A stretch of 13,507 nucleotides of DNA from Comamonadaceae bacterium (GTDB taxonomy: Bacteria > Pseudomonadota > Gammaproteobacteria > Burkholderiales > Burkholderiaceae_C): positions 1 through 13,507 of the forward strand of contig JAJTBK010000118.1 in NCBI GenBank assembly GCA_021286965.1. Reading direction: 5' to 3'. The notes under the pieces are model-generated. The model worked only from the letters and a program-made list of their open reading frames with translations. It made no database searches and was not told the DNA's origin. The first letter of the stretch is position 1. Each line of letters starts with the position of its first letter. The position numbers were made by a program, and so were the translations under genes. This document shows positions 1 to 7,338 of the stretch, piece after piece.

Positions 1-1396
1 AGTTGGGCAGCTCGCCAAAACTGCTGCCCACCAGGTTGTGCATGACCTCGTACTTGACCAGCACCGCCAGCGCCGGCGCACTCAGGTACAAAAGAGCGAT
101 GAAGAACAGCGACCACGCCACCGAGGCGCGCGCCCCGGCGACTGAACTGGCGGTGTAGTAGCGCGTCAGCAGGTGCGGCAGGCCGGCTGTGCCGACCATG
201 AGGCAGAACATCAGCGCCAGGAAGTTGCGCCGCGTGTCCTGGTAATCGGCGCGCTCCTGCGGCGTGCCGTCGGGGTCGCCGGCAAAGGCCTGGCTGTGGC
301 GCGGTAGCCCGCCCAGGGGGCGCGCGCGCTCGTAGTTGGCGTACATCTCGCGCGTCCAGAGCGCACGCGCCTGCACCTCGTCGCGCGGCAGCGCCGCCAG
401 CTCGCGGCTGGCGGCAACGATCTGGCCGACGTCGGCGTTCTGCGCGCGCAATGCCCGCACCTGCGCGCGCGCCGCCTCGCGCTCGCGCTCCAGGGCGGCG
501 CCCACGTTGTGCAGGCGCTGCTCATAGTCGCGTGCGCGCTGCAGGTAGGCATGCACCACGGCGCGCTCGGCCGGGGCGTCGAGCAGCTGCTGCTCCAGCT
601 CGGCCACGCGTGCCACCTGCTGGCCGTAGACCAGGGTGGCCAGCGGCGTGCCCAGCTGCTGGTAGGCCAGCCACGACACCGGGATCAGGAACGCCAGCAG
701 CACGACCACGTACTGCGCCACCTGCGTCCAGGTGATGGCGCGCATCCCCCCGAGGAACGAGCACAGCAGCACCCCGCCCAGGCCGAGCATGATGCCGATC
801 TCGAACTGCACCCCCGTCAGGCGCGAGGCGATCAGGCCGACGCCATAAATCTGCGCCACCACATAGGTGAACGAGCACAGCACCGCCGCCAGCGCGGCAA
901 TGATGCGCGGCCAGCGCCCGCCAAAACGCTGCTGAAAAAAGTCAGGAATGGTGTAGAGATTCATGGCGCGCAGGTGCGGCGCAATGAGCAGCGCCACCAG
1001 CACAAAGCCCCCCGTCCAGCCCAGCAAATACGCCAAGCCCCCGGGCTGGCCGGGCTGGCCGGCAAAACCCTGCAGGTACAGGGCGCCCGCCAGGCTGATG
1101 AAGGAGGCGGCGCTCATCCAGTCGGCCGCCGCCGCCATGCCGTTGTACATGGGCGGGATGCGCCGCCCGGCGACGTAGTACTCCTCAGGGTCGGTAGTGC
1201 GGCCCCAGACGCCGATGGCGGCGTACACCATGACCGTGAAGAAAAGAAAAATGGGCCCGATCCAGTGGCGCGACAGCCCCCGCTGCTCGGCCCAGGCCAT
1301 GAGGCCGAGAAAGCCCAGCACCCCGGCCACGTACAGCGCCAGGGTGCGGTGCAGGCGCCGCAGGTAGGCGCGCTCGGCGCCCGGCCCCTCAGCCAT
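1..1396 (-). CDS. Sodium:solute symporter, large subunit (VC_2705 subfamily, ActP-like), 3' end missing
   Basis: The window holds the first 465 codons; the C-terminus lies beyond the left edge. The product is an inner-membrane secondary transporter of the sodium:solute symporter (SSS) family, close to the acetate permease ActP and to the VC_2705 subfamily that works with a DUF4212 partner. About nine hydrophobic segments are visible (roughly 17-35, 45-65, 90-110, 120-143, 163-185, 197-215, 223-245, 391-410, 425-448). ActP-like motifs include EEYYVAGRRI (71-80), ADWMSAASFISLAG (91-104), YTIPDFFQQRFGG (148-160) and GTAGLPHLLTRYYT (402-415). Residues about 251-388 are a long hydrophilic, Glu/Arg/Ala-rich helical stretch where E. 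coli ActP has only a short loop. The start ATG overlaps the end of the DUF4212 gene by 8 bp, suggesting translational coupling. The substrate cannot be read from sequence; acetate, pyruvate or lactate are reasonable guesses given ppsA upstream. Confidence 0.9.
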   Translation of the reverse strand, partial: MAEGPGAERAYLRRLHRTLALYVAGVLGFLGLMAWAEQRGLSRHWIGPIFLFFTVMVYAAIGVWGRTTDPEEYYVAGRRIPPMYNGMAAAADWMSAASFISLAGALYLQGFAGQPGQPGGLAYLLGWTGGFVLVALLIAPHLRAMNLYTIPDFFQQRFGGRWPRIIAALAAVLCSFTYVVAQIYGVGLIASRLTGVQFEIGIMLGLGGVLLCSFLGGMRAITWTQVAQYVVVLLAFLIPVSWLAYQQLGTPLATLVYGQQVARVAELEQQLLDAPAERAVVHAYLQRARDYEQRLHNVGAALEREREAARAQVRALRAQNADVGQIVAASRELAALPRDEVQARALWTREMYANYERARPLGGLPRHSQAFAGDPDGTPQERADYQDTRRNFLALMFCLMVGTAGLPHLLTRYYTASSVAGARASVAWSLFFIALLYLSAPALAVLVKYEVMHNLVGSSFGELPN

Positions 1397-1715
1397 CGCC
1401 GGCCGGCGCCAGCGCCGCCGCATCCGCACGCTCGAAATGGTCCATGGCGGCGCAATACACCATCACGAGGACGATGAACACCAGCACCGCGCCCTGGGCC
1501 GCCATCCAGTAGCCAAAGGTCCAACCGCCAAAGGGCAGACTCAGGTCGCGGGCAAAAAAGCTGGTACCGAAGGTCACCAGCAGCCACAGCAGCAGCAGCA
1601 CCGCCTTGAGCCGCAGATGGCGCGCGTCGTGCAGATCGGGCGCGAACGGCACGCCCGCCGACGCGCCCGGGGGCGCGCCGCGCTCGCTGCCAGACGGCAC
1701 GATGGCGGGTGGCAT
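1389..1715 (-). CDS. DUF4212 small subunit of sodium:solute symporter
   Basis: A 108-residue protein with two clear membrane segments (about 35-54 and 68-90) and a Pro/Ala-rich N-terminal tail of about 30 residues. The core matches the DUF4212 (TIGR03647-type) family, including a TFGTSFFARDL stretch between the helices and the GYWMAAQGAVLVFIVLVMVY second helix. Family members are normally paired with a VC_2705-type large symporter subunit, as here, where the two genes overlap by 8 bp. It starts 13 bp after the ppsA stop, with only a weak GAGG-like sequence before the ATG, so translation may depend on ppsA. The role of the small subunit (assembly or gating) is not established. Function is inferred from family and pairing. 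Confidence 0.88.
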   Translation of the reverse strand: MPPAIVPSGSERGAPPGASAGVPFAPDLHDARHLRLKAVLLLLWLLVTFGTSFFARDLSLPFGGWTFGYWMAAQGAVLVFIVLVMVYCAAMDHFERADAAALAPAGDG

Positions 1716-1728
1716 GGCGGCTGCGGCC

Positions 1729-4119
1729 TCAGCCGGCGAGCTGTTGCCAGGTGGCGATCACGCTGTCCGGGTTGAGCGAGATCGAGGAGATGCCCTCGTC
1801 CGCCAGCCACTGGGCAAAGTCCGGGTGGTCGCTGGGGCCCTGGCCGCAGATGCCGACGTACTTGCCTTGTGCCTTGCAGGCGGCGATGGCGCGCGACAGC
1901 AGCGCGCGCACCGCCGGGTCGCGCTCGTCGAAGTCGTGCGCCAGCAGCTCCAGGCCCGAGTCGCGGTCCAGGCCCAGGGTGAGCTGGGTCAGGTCGTTGG
2001 AGCCGATGGAGAAACCGTCGAAGTATTCGAGGAAGCGCTCGGCCAGGATGGCGTTGCTCGGCACCTCGCACATCATGATGAGCTTGAGCTCGTTCTCGCC
2101 GCGCTTGAGGCCGTGTTCGCCCAGCAACTGCGTCACGCGCTCGGCCTGGCCCAGCGTGCGCACGAACGGCACCATGACCTGGACATTGGTCAGGCCCATG
2201 TCGTTGCGCACGCGCTTGAGCGCCTCGCACTCCATGGCGAAGGCTTCGCCAAAATCTGCGCTGATATACCGTGCTGCCCCACGAAAGCCGAGCATCGGGT
2301 TTTCTTCCTCGGGCTCGTAGCGGCTGCCGCCGATGAGCTTGCGGTACTCGTTGCTCTTGAAGTCCGACAGGCGCACGATGACGGGCTTGGGCCAGAAGGC
2401 GGCGGCGATCGTCGCCACGCCCTCGGCCACTTTGTCCACATAGAAGGCGCGCGGGCTGGCGTGGCCGCGCGCCACGCTCTCGACTGCTTTCTTCAGGTCG
2501 GCATCGACGGCAGGGTAGTCCAGGATGGCCTTGGGGTGCACGCCGATGTTGTTGTTGATGATGAATTCGAGCCGTGCCAGGCCCACGCCTTCGTTGGGCA
2601 GCTGGGCAAAGTCGAAGGCCAGCTGCGGGTTGCCGACGTTCATCATGATCTTGGTGCTGATCTTGGGCATCTCGCCGCGCTGCACCTCGGTCACCTCGGT
2701 CTCCAGCAGGCCGTCGTAGATCTTGCCGGTATCGCCCTCGGCGCAGCTCACGGTCACCAGGGTGCCGTCCTTGAGCAGATCGGTGGCGTTGCCGCAACCG
2801 ACCACGGCGGGAATGCCCAGCTCGCGCGCGATGATGGCGGCGTGGCAGGTGCGGCCGCCCCGGTTGGTGACGATGGCACTGGCGCGCTTCATCACCGGCT
2901 CCCAGTGGGGATCGGTCATGTCGGTGACGAGCACGTCGCCGGCCTGCACCTTGTCCATCTCGCGGATGTCGTGGACCAGGCGCACCGGGCCAGTGCCGAT
3001 CTTCTGGCCGATGGCACGGCCCTCGGCCAGCACCTGGCCGTGGCCCTTCAACTTGTAGCGCAGTTCGGCCTGGCCCCTGGCCTGGCTCTTCACCGTCTCG
3101 GGGCGTGCCTGCAGGATGTAGAGCTGGCCGTCCTGGCCGTCGCGGCCCCACTCGATGTCCATGGGGCGGCCGTAATGCTGCTCGATCACCAGCGCGTAGT
3201 GCGCCAGTTGCTGCACCTCGGCATCGCTCAGGCTGTAACGGTTGCGCTGTTCGGCGGCGACGTCGATGGTCTTGACGAGCTTGCCCGTGGCGGCCTTTTC
3301 CTCCGCGCTGGCAAACACCATCTGGATCAGCTTGCTGCCCAGGTTGCGACGGATGACGGCCTGCTTGCCGGCGCGCAGCATGGGCTTGTGCACATAAAAC
3401 TCGTCGGGGTTCACGGCGCCCTGCACCACGGTCTCGCCCAGGCCGTAGCTGCTGGTGATGAAGACGACATCCTCGAAGCCGCTTTCGGTGTCGATGGTGA
3501 ACATCACGCCGGCCGCGCCCAGGTCCGAGCGCACCATGCGCTGCACACCCGCCGACAGCGCCACCACGTCGTGCGCAAAGCCCTTGTGCACGCGGTAGGA
3601 GATGGCACGGTCGTTGTAGAGGCTGGCAAACACCTCCTTCATCTTGTGCAGCACGTCCTCGATGCCGACGACGTTCAGGAACGTCTCCTGCTGGCCGGCA
3701 AAGGAGGCATCGGGCAAGTCTTCGGCCGTGGCAGACGAGCGCACGGCAAAGCTGGCCTGGGCGTTGCCTGCGCTCAGGGTGGCGAAGGCGGCGCGCACGG
3801 CTTGCTCCAGGTCGGCGGGGAAGGGCTGGTTCTCCACCCAGCCACGGATCTCGGCGCCAGCGACGGCGAGGGCGCGCACGTCGTCCACGTCCAGCGCCGC
3901 CAGGCGGGCGCTGATGCGCTCATGCAGGCCCTCGTATTGCAGGAACTCGCGGAAGGCGTGCGCCGTGGTGGCAAAGCCGGTGGGCACGCGCACGCCCTGG
4001 GGCAGCTGCGAGATCATTTCGCCGAGGCTGGCGTTCTTGCCGCCAACGACCTCGACGTCGCTCATTCTCAGGTTTTCAAACGGTACGACCAGGGCGGTCG
4101 CCTCGAAACGTGCAGACAT
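1729..4119 (-). CDS. ppsA: Phosphoenolpyruvate synthase (pyruvate, water dikinase)
   Basis: A 796-residue protein of full family length (E. coli PpsA is 792). It makes PEP from pyruvate and ATP, releasing AMP and phosphate, the entry step of gluconeogenesis from three-carbon acids; cytosolic. Domain order: N-terminal ATP-grasp nucleotide-binding domain (about 15-345, with [10 protein letters not shown] at 26-35 and the [22 protein letters not shown] region from 123); phosphohistidine swivel domain with GGRTCHAAI at 421-429, so His426 is the phosphorylated residue and Thr424 the likely site modified by PpsR; C-terminal PEP/pyruvate TIM barrel (about 480-790) with [17 protein letters not shown] and the catalytic Cys758 in GICGQGPS. 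All key residues are present. The ATG is preceded by a TGGAG ribosome binding site at 4127-4131. It is divergent from its regulator ppsR and leads a probable operon with the two symporter genes. Confidence 0.98.
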   Translation of the reverse strand: MSARFEATALVVPFENLRMSDVEVVGGKNASLGEMISQLPQGVRVPTGFATTAHAFREFLQYEGLHERISARLAALDVDDVRALAVAGAEIRGWVENQPFPADLEQAVRAAFATLSAGNAQASFAVRSSATAEDLPDASFAGQQETFLNVVGIEDVLHKMKEVFASLYNDRAISYRVHKGFAHDVVALSAGVQRMVRSDLGAAGVMFTIDTESGFEDVVFITSSYGLGETVVQGAVNPDEFYVHKPMLRAGKQAVIRRNLGSKLIQMVFASAEEKAATGKLVKTIDVAAEQRNRYSLSDAEVQQLAHYALVIEQHYGRPMDIEWGRDGQDGQLYILQARPETVKSQARGQAELRYKLKGHGQVLAEGRAIGQKIGTGPVRLVHDIREMDKVQAGDVLVTDMTDPHWEPVMKRASAIVTNRGGRTCHAAIIARELGIPAVVGCGNATDLLKDGTLVTVSCAEGDTGKIYDGLLETEVTEVQRGEMPKISTKIMMNVGNPQLAFDFAQLPNEGVGLARLEFIINNNIGVHPKAILDYPAVDADLKKAVESVARGHASPRAFYVDKVAEGVATIAAAFWPKPVIVRLSDFKSNEYRKLIGGSRYEPEEENPMLGFRGAARYISADFGEAFAMECEALKRVRNDMGLTNVQVMVPFVRTLGQAERVTQLLGEHGLKRGENELKLIMMCEVPSNAILAERFLEYFDGFSIGSNDLTQLTLGLDRDSGLELLAHDFDERDPAVRALLSRAIAACKAQGKYVGICGQGPSDHPDFAQWLADEGISSISLNPDSVIATWQQLAG

Positions 4120-4322
4120 GGGAAGACTCCAGAAGTTAAAAACCGGTGGCCCACACCGACAAGGCGCGGGCGGACATGGGCAGAGGCAGGCAGGGGCCGT
4201 GTGGTTGTCGTTGTGGGCAAAAGCTGCGGCTGCGCATGGCGTGAATTTGGGACAATGGGCGTGATTCTATGCCGCAGCCCACAAGCCTTGCAGCCGGGCT
4301 ACCCACCCTCACACCCCTTCCC
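4120..4322. promoter_or_regulatory. Divergent ppsA/ppsR intergenic region
   Basis: About 200 bases between the two divergent starts; it must hold the promoters of both ppsA (minus) and ppsR (plus). The ppsA ribosome binding site is clear (complement of CTCCA, 4127-4131). On the plus strand TGGGACAAT at 4248-4256 resembles an extended -10 box (TGn plus GACAAT, four of six consensus bases), without a convincing -35 hexamer. I see no strong palindrome or known operator. Confidence 0.4.
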
Positions 4323-5138
4323 ATGCGCACTGTTTTTTTCATCTCCGACGGCACCGGCATCACCGCCGAGACTTTTGGCAACGCCATCCTGGCGCAGTTC
4401 GAGCTCAAGTCGCGCCACATCCGCCTGCCCTTCATCGACACCGTGGACAAAGCGCACCAGGCCGTGCGCCAGATCAACCACCAGGCGGAGCTGGAGGGCA
4501 AGAAGCCCATCGTCTTCACCACGCTGGTGAACATGGAGGTGCTCAAGGTCATCCAGGAAGGCTGCAAAGGCATGTTGATGGACATGTTCGGCACCTTCGT
4601 GCGGCCGCTGGAGCAGGAGCTGGGCATCAAATCGCTGCACCGCGTCGGGCGCTTTTCGGACGTGACGCGCTCCAAGGAGTACATCGACCGCATCGAGGCC
4701 ATCAACTTCAGCCTCGACCACGACGACGGCCAGAGCCACCGCGACCTGGAGGGCGCCGACGTCATCCTGATCGGCGTCTCCAGAAGCGGCAAGACGCCCA
4801 CCAGCCTGTACCTGGCGATGCAATGCGGCCTGAAGGTGGCCAACTATCCGCTGATTCCCGAAGACTTCGAGCGCCGCCAGCTACCGCCGGCACTGCTGCC
4901 GCACCGCAAGAAAATCTTCGGCCTGACCATCCAGCCCGAGCGCCTGTCCGAGATCCGCAACGAGCGCCGCCCGAACTCACGCTACGCCGACATCGTCAAC
5001 TGCCGCTACGAGGTCTGCGAGTCCGAAGCCATGATGCGCCGCGCCGGCATCCGCTGGCTCTCGACCACGACCAAAAGCATCGAGGAAATCGCCACCACCA
5101 TCTTGCAAGAGGTGCGGCCCGAACGGCTGGTGTATTGA
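4323..5138 (+). CDS. ppsR: PEP synthase regulatory protein (bifunctional kinase/pyrophosphorylase, DUF299)
   Basis: A 271-residue protein of the DUF299 family. It inactivates PEP synthase by ADP-dependent phosphorylation of a Thr next to the catalytic His and reactivates it by Pi-dependent removal, giving pyrophosphate. The N-terminal family signature VFFISDGTGITAET follows the start directly. A P-loop GVSRSGKT is at residues 151-158, and the family block SEIRNERRPNSRYA is near 209-222, with TTKSIEEIATTILQ near the end. The target enzyme, ppsA, is the divergent neighbour, which supports the assignment. An in-frame ATG at 4269 would add 18 residues (Pro/Leu/Thr-rich, unlike the family). I chose 4323 because the conserved domain begins there and the length fits E. 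coli PpsR (277), but neither start has a clear Shine-Dalgarno sequence. Confidence 0.95.
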   Translation: MRTVFFISDGTGITAETFGNAILAQFELKSRHIRLPFIDTVDKAHQAVRQINHQAELEGKKPIVFTTLVNMEVLKVIQEGCKGMLMDMFGTFVRPLEQELGIKSLHRVGRFSDVTRSKEYIDRIEAINFSLDHDDGQSHRDLEGADVILIGVSRSGKTPTSLYLAMQCGLKVANYPLIPEDFERRQLPPALLPHRKKIFGLTIQPERLSEIRNERRPNSRYADIVNCRYEVCESEAMMRRAGIRWLSTTTKSIEEIATTILQEVRPERLVY

Positions 5139-5147
5139 ACCAAACGC

Positions 5148-5792
5148 TCACGCACTGCGCGCCACCCACCAGGCCAGCACCAGCATGGTGCTGCCGGTGA
5201 ACGCATCGAGCACACGCCAGGCCCGGGGCTGGGCAAACCAGTGCTGCAAGCGCCGCCCCGTCACCGCCAGGGCGACGAACCAGCTCAGGCTGGCGCAGGT
5301 CGCACCGAGCACGAACACCGCCTTCAGCGCCCCCGGCTGACGCGCGCCAATGGAGCCGATCAAAAGCACGGTATCAAGGTACACGTGCGGGTTGAGCAAG
5401 GTAATCACGGCCAACCCTGCGAGCACGCCCAGCACGCCACGCGCCACGCGCTCGCCCCCGGCTGCGGCCTGGTGGGCATCCGGCGCAAACAGCGCCCGCT
5501 GCCAGGCAAACAAGCCATAAGCCAGTAAAAACAGCGCCCCACCCCACTGCAACCATTGCGCCAGCACGGGCGAAGACCCCAGCAGCTGCGCCATGCCCGC
5601 CACCCCCAGGGCGACGAGCAGCGCATCGCAAGCCACGCACAGCGCCACGCAGGCGTGCACATGCTCGCCCCGCACGGCCTGGCGCAGCACGTACAGGTTT
5701 TGCGCGCCAATGGAGGCAATCAGCGACAGGCACACGCCAAAACCGGCCAGCCAGGCGCTGGGCCAGGGGGAGACGTCAACAAAGTAGGGCAT
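5148..5792 (-). CDS. LysE/ArgO family amino-acid exporter
   Basis: A 214-residue inner-membrane protein of the LysE superfamily, which exports basic amino acids (lysine, arginine) using the membrane potential. About six hydrophobic segments are visible (roughly 11-33, 45-70, 80-101, 118-146, 155-178, 197-212). Family motifs are IGAQNLYVLRQ (28-38), CDALLVALG (55-63) and TLLNPHVYLDT (131-141), the last being highly characteristic of LysE/ArgO. It is divergent from a LysG/ArgP-type regulator, the classic arrangement for this exporter. An upstream in-frame ATG at 5816 adds eight residues but lies almost on the likely promoter, and neither start has a good ribosome binding site; I prefer 5792. 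The 3' end is 9 bp from the convergent ppsR stop. Lysine versus arginine specificity cannot be decided from sequence alone. Confidence 0.92.
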   Translation of the reverse strand: MPYFVDVSPWPSAWLAGFGVCLSLIASIGAQNLYVLRQAVRGEHVHACVALCVACDALLVALGVAGMAQLLGSSPVLAQWLQWGGALFLLAYGLFAWQRALFAPDAHQAAAGGERVARGVLGVLAGLAVITLLNPHVYLDTVLLIGSIGARQPGALKAVFVLGATCASLSWFVALAVTGRRLQHWFAQPRAWRVLDAFTGSTMLVLAWWVARSA

Positions 5793-5804
5793 GGCGGCGA
5801 TGCT

Positions 5805-5831
5805 AAGTGTGCCCATGATTTAAGTACACTT
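5805..5831. promoter_or_regulatory. Candidate LysG/ArgP operator between exporter and regulator
   Basis: The short gap between the divergent exporter and LysR-type regulator genes contains AAGTGT (5805-5810) and its inverted copy ACACTT (5826-5831), separated by 15 bases. The right arm itself sits in a compact dyad, AAGT-AC-ACTT (5822-5831). LysR-type regulators bind interrupted dyads near divergent promoters, so this is a plausible operator. On the minus strand TTAAAT (5819-5824) could act as a -10 box for the exporter. No binding data; assignment is by position and symmetry. Confidence 0.4.
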
Positions 5832-5862
5832 CAAATTTCTAACCCATCTTTAGAAAAACTTC

Positions 5863-6759
5863 ATGTTTGACTACGCTGCCCTCCAGGCCCTGGCCGCCGT
5901 GCTGCACGAAGGCAGCTTTGAGCGTGCGGCACAGCGCCTGCACGTCACGCCCTCGGCCGTCTCACAGCGCATCAAGCAGCTCGAAGAGCGCGCCGGCCAG
6001 GTGCTGGTGCAGCGTGGCAGCCCCTGCTCCGGCACCGAGGCCGGGCGCCGCCTGTGCCAGCACCAGGAACAGGTGGCACTGCTGGAATACCAGCTGCGCC
6101 GCAGCCACCCGGAGCTGCTGCCGGCGATGCCTGCGGGCACGCCAACGCTGAGGCTGGCGGTGAACGCCGATTCACTCTCGACCTGGTTCATGGCCGCAGT
6201 GACGGCCTTCAGCGCTGGCGGCGACGAGCTGCTGGATCTGCGCATCGACGACCAGGAGCACACCGGCGCACACCTGCGCGAGGGCGAGGTGCTGGCCGCC
6301 GTCACCGCCAGCACGGCCCCCATTGCCGGCTGCGACAGCTGGCCGCTGGGCACCATGCGCTACGTGGCGGCCACCAGTCCGGCGTTCATGCAGCGCCACT
6401 TCGCCCAGGGCGTGACGGCAGCGGCCCTGGCACGCGCGCCAATGATGGTCTACGACCGCAACGACCGCCTGCAGGAGCAATGGCTGCAAGCCCAGGGCCT
6501 GGCCCCCAGCGAAGCGCCACCCCGGCATTTCATGCCCTCCGCCGGAGGCTATGTGCGCGCCTGCGAAATCGGCATGGGCTGGGGGATGCACCCCATGGCC
6601 CTGGTGCAGGCGCAACTGGCCAGCGGCCGCCTGGTGGAGCTGCGCCCCCACGCCGGCATCGACGTGCCGCTGTTCTGGGCCCACCCGCGCAGCGCCCAGG
6701 CCGCGCTGCAGCGCCTGACAGACTGCGTCCTGGCGGCGGCACGCGAGAGCTTGTACTAA
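5863..6759 (+). CDS. LysR-family regulator, LysG/ArgP (IciA) type
   Basis: A 298-residue LysR-type transcriptional regulator of usual length. The N-terminal winged helix-turn-helix covers about residues 2-60 (the recognition region includes SFERAAQRLHVTPSAVSQRI at 18-37), followed by a linker and an effector-binding domain from about 95 to the end. The ArgP/LysG subgroup is suggested by the opening FDYAALQALAAVLHEGSFE and the QVLVQR block, and by its position, divergent from a LysE/ArgO exporter. In that subgroup lysine or arginine binding controls exporter transcription. It likely activates the neighbouring exporter from the 70-base gap and may repress itself. The start ATG has only a weak purine-rich sequence upstream (TAGAAAAA). 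The stop codon lies one base from the convergent Rrf2 gene. Confidence 0.92.
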   Translation: MFDYAALQALAAVLHEGSFERAAQRLHVTPSAVSQRIKQLEERAGQVLVQRGSPCSGTEAGRRLCQHQEQVALLEYQLRRSHPELLPAMPAGTPTLRLAVNADSLSTWFMAAVTAFSAGGDELLDLRIDDQEHTGAHLREGEVLAAVTASTAPIAGCDSWPLGTMRYVAATSPAFMQRHFAQGVTAAALARAPMMVYDRNDRLQEQWLQAQGLAPSEAPPRHFMPSAGGYVRACEIGMGWGMHPMALVQAQLASGRLVELRPHAGIDVPLFWAHPRSAQAALQRLTDCVLAAARESLY

Positions 6760-6760
6760 C

Positions 6761-7240
6761 CTACTGCACCAGGCGCAGCATGTGCACCGGCGCGGCGCCG
6801 GACGCCGGCGCAAGCAAGGCCGAGCCCTCGGGCAACTGTGGCACCAGGTCGGCCAGGGTGAGGCCATCGAGCACCGCCAGGTAGGCCTGGGTAGCGCTGC
6901 CGAGCACGCCCTTGAGCACGCAGTGGCTGCTCAGGCGGCAGGTGTTGTTCTCCAGGTTGAAACACTCGACCATTTCAAAGTCTGACTCCATCACCCGCAC
7001 CACAGCGCCGACACTGATCTCCCTGGCCGGGCGCATCAGGCGCATACCACCGCCGCGCCCGCGCGTGGTCTCCAGCAGGCCCTGGGCCGCCAGTTCCTGC
7101 ACGATTTTAGTCAGATGGCTGCGCGAGATACCGTGCGACTGCGCCACCTCGCTGATCGTCACCGGCTGCTCGCGCTCCTGGTAAGTGGCGCAGTACATCA
7201 GCACGCGCAGGGCATAGTCGGTCCATTGGGTCAGGCGCAT
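6761..7240 (-). CDS. nsrR: Rrf2-family iron-sulfur regulator, NsrR-like nitric-oxide sensor
   Basis: A 159-residue Rrf2-family DNA-binding protein. The N-terminal winged helix spans about 2-70 (ISEVAQSHGISRSHLTKIVQ at 29-48, wing at GRGGGMRL, 61-68), followed by a dimer helix. Three cysteines in the cluster-binding loop, Cys93, Cys101 and Cys107 (C-X7-C-X5-C), can bind an iron-sulfur cluster; nitric oxide attack on this cluster relieves repression in NsrR. IscR has C-X5-C-X5-C, so the spacing and the divergent RIC/YtfE gene, a typical NsrR target, favour NsrR over IscR. The C-terminal tail after about residue 135 is Ala/Leu/Pro-rich and not recognisable. A possible AAGG ribosome binding site lies at 7252-7255, slightly far from the ATG. 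The specific symbol is inferred from subgroup and context. Confidence 0.85.
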   Translation of the reverse strand: MRLTQWTDYALRVLMYCATYQEREQPVTISEVAQSHGISRSHLTKIVQELAAQGLLETTRGRGGGMRLMRPAREISVGAVVRVMESDFEMVECFNLENNTCRLSSHCVLKGVLGSATQAYLAVLDGLTLADLVPQLPEGSALLAPASGAAPVHMLRLVQ

Positions 7241-7278
7241 GAAGTGAATTGCCTTAGGTCAAGAAAAGAGTCATACAG

Positions 7279-7301
7279 GATGAATTTTATTTCGATAAAA
7301 T
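7279..7301 (+). promoter_or_regulatory. Palindromic operator over the -10 box of the RIC gene
   Basis: In the AT-rich gap between the nsrR-like gene and the RIC gene there is a perfect 7-4-7 inverted repeat, ATTTTAT-TTCG-ATAAAAT, at 7284-7301. Its right arm contains TAAAAT (7296-7301), a five-of-six match to a -10 box for the plus strand; no good -35 is seen. The sequence GATGAATTT (7279-7287) fits one half of the enterobacterial NsrR site, but the second half is poor (about four of nine). The inner TTTAT-N4-ATAAA also resembles an FNR/DNR site with one change per half. A repressor bound here would block the promoter. Confidence 0.5.
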
Positions 7302-7338
7302 GCGCATGTCGAATGAATCTTTACAAGGACAGTCCACA

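Noticed and set aside
509..1477. A 322-codon open frame on the plus strand opposite the symporter
   Set aside because: Low-complexity His/Arg/Gln/Ala-rich translation, antisense to a clear membrane transporter gene.
1606..4530. A 974-codon open frame on the plus strand opposite ppsA
   Set aside because: It mirrors ppsA codon by codon, is His/Ala/Gly/Val-rich with no recognisable domain, and ppsA is a certain gene. Long stop-free antisense frames are expected at this GC content and codon bias.
7300..7338. Upstream ATG extending the RIC protein by 13 residues
   Set aside because: It sits inside the palindrome and -10 box, and the ATG at 7339 has a good AAGGA ribosome binding site and fits the family start.
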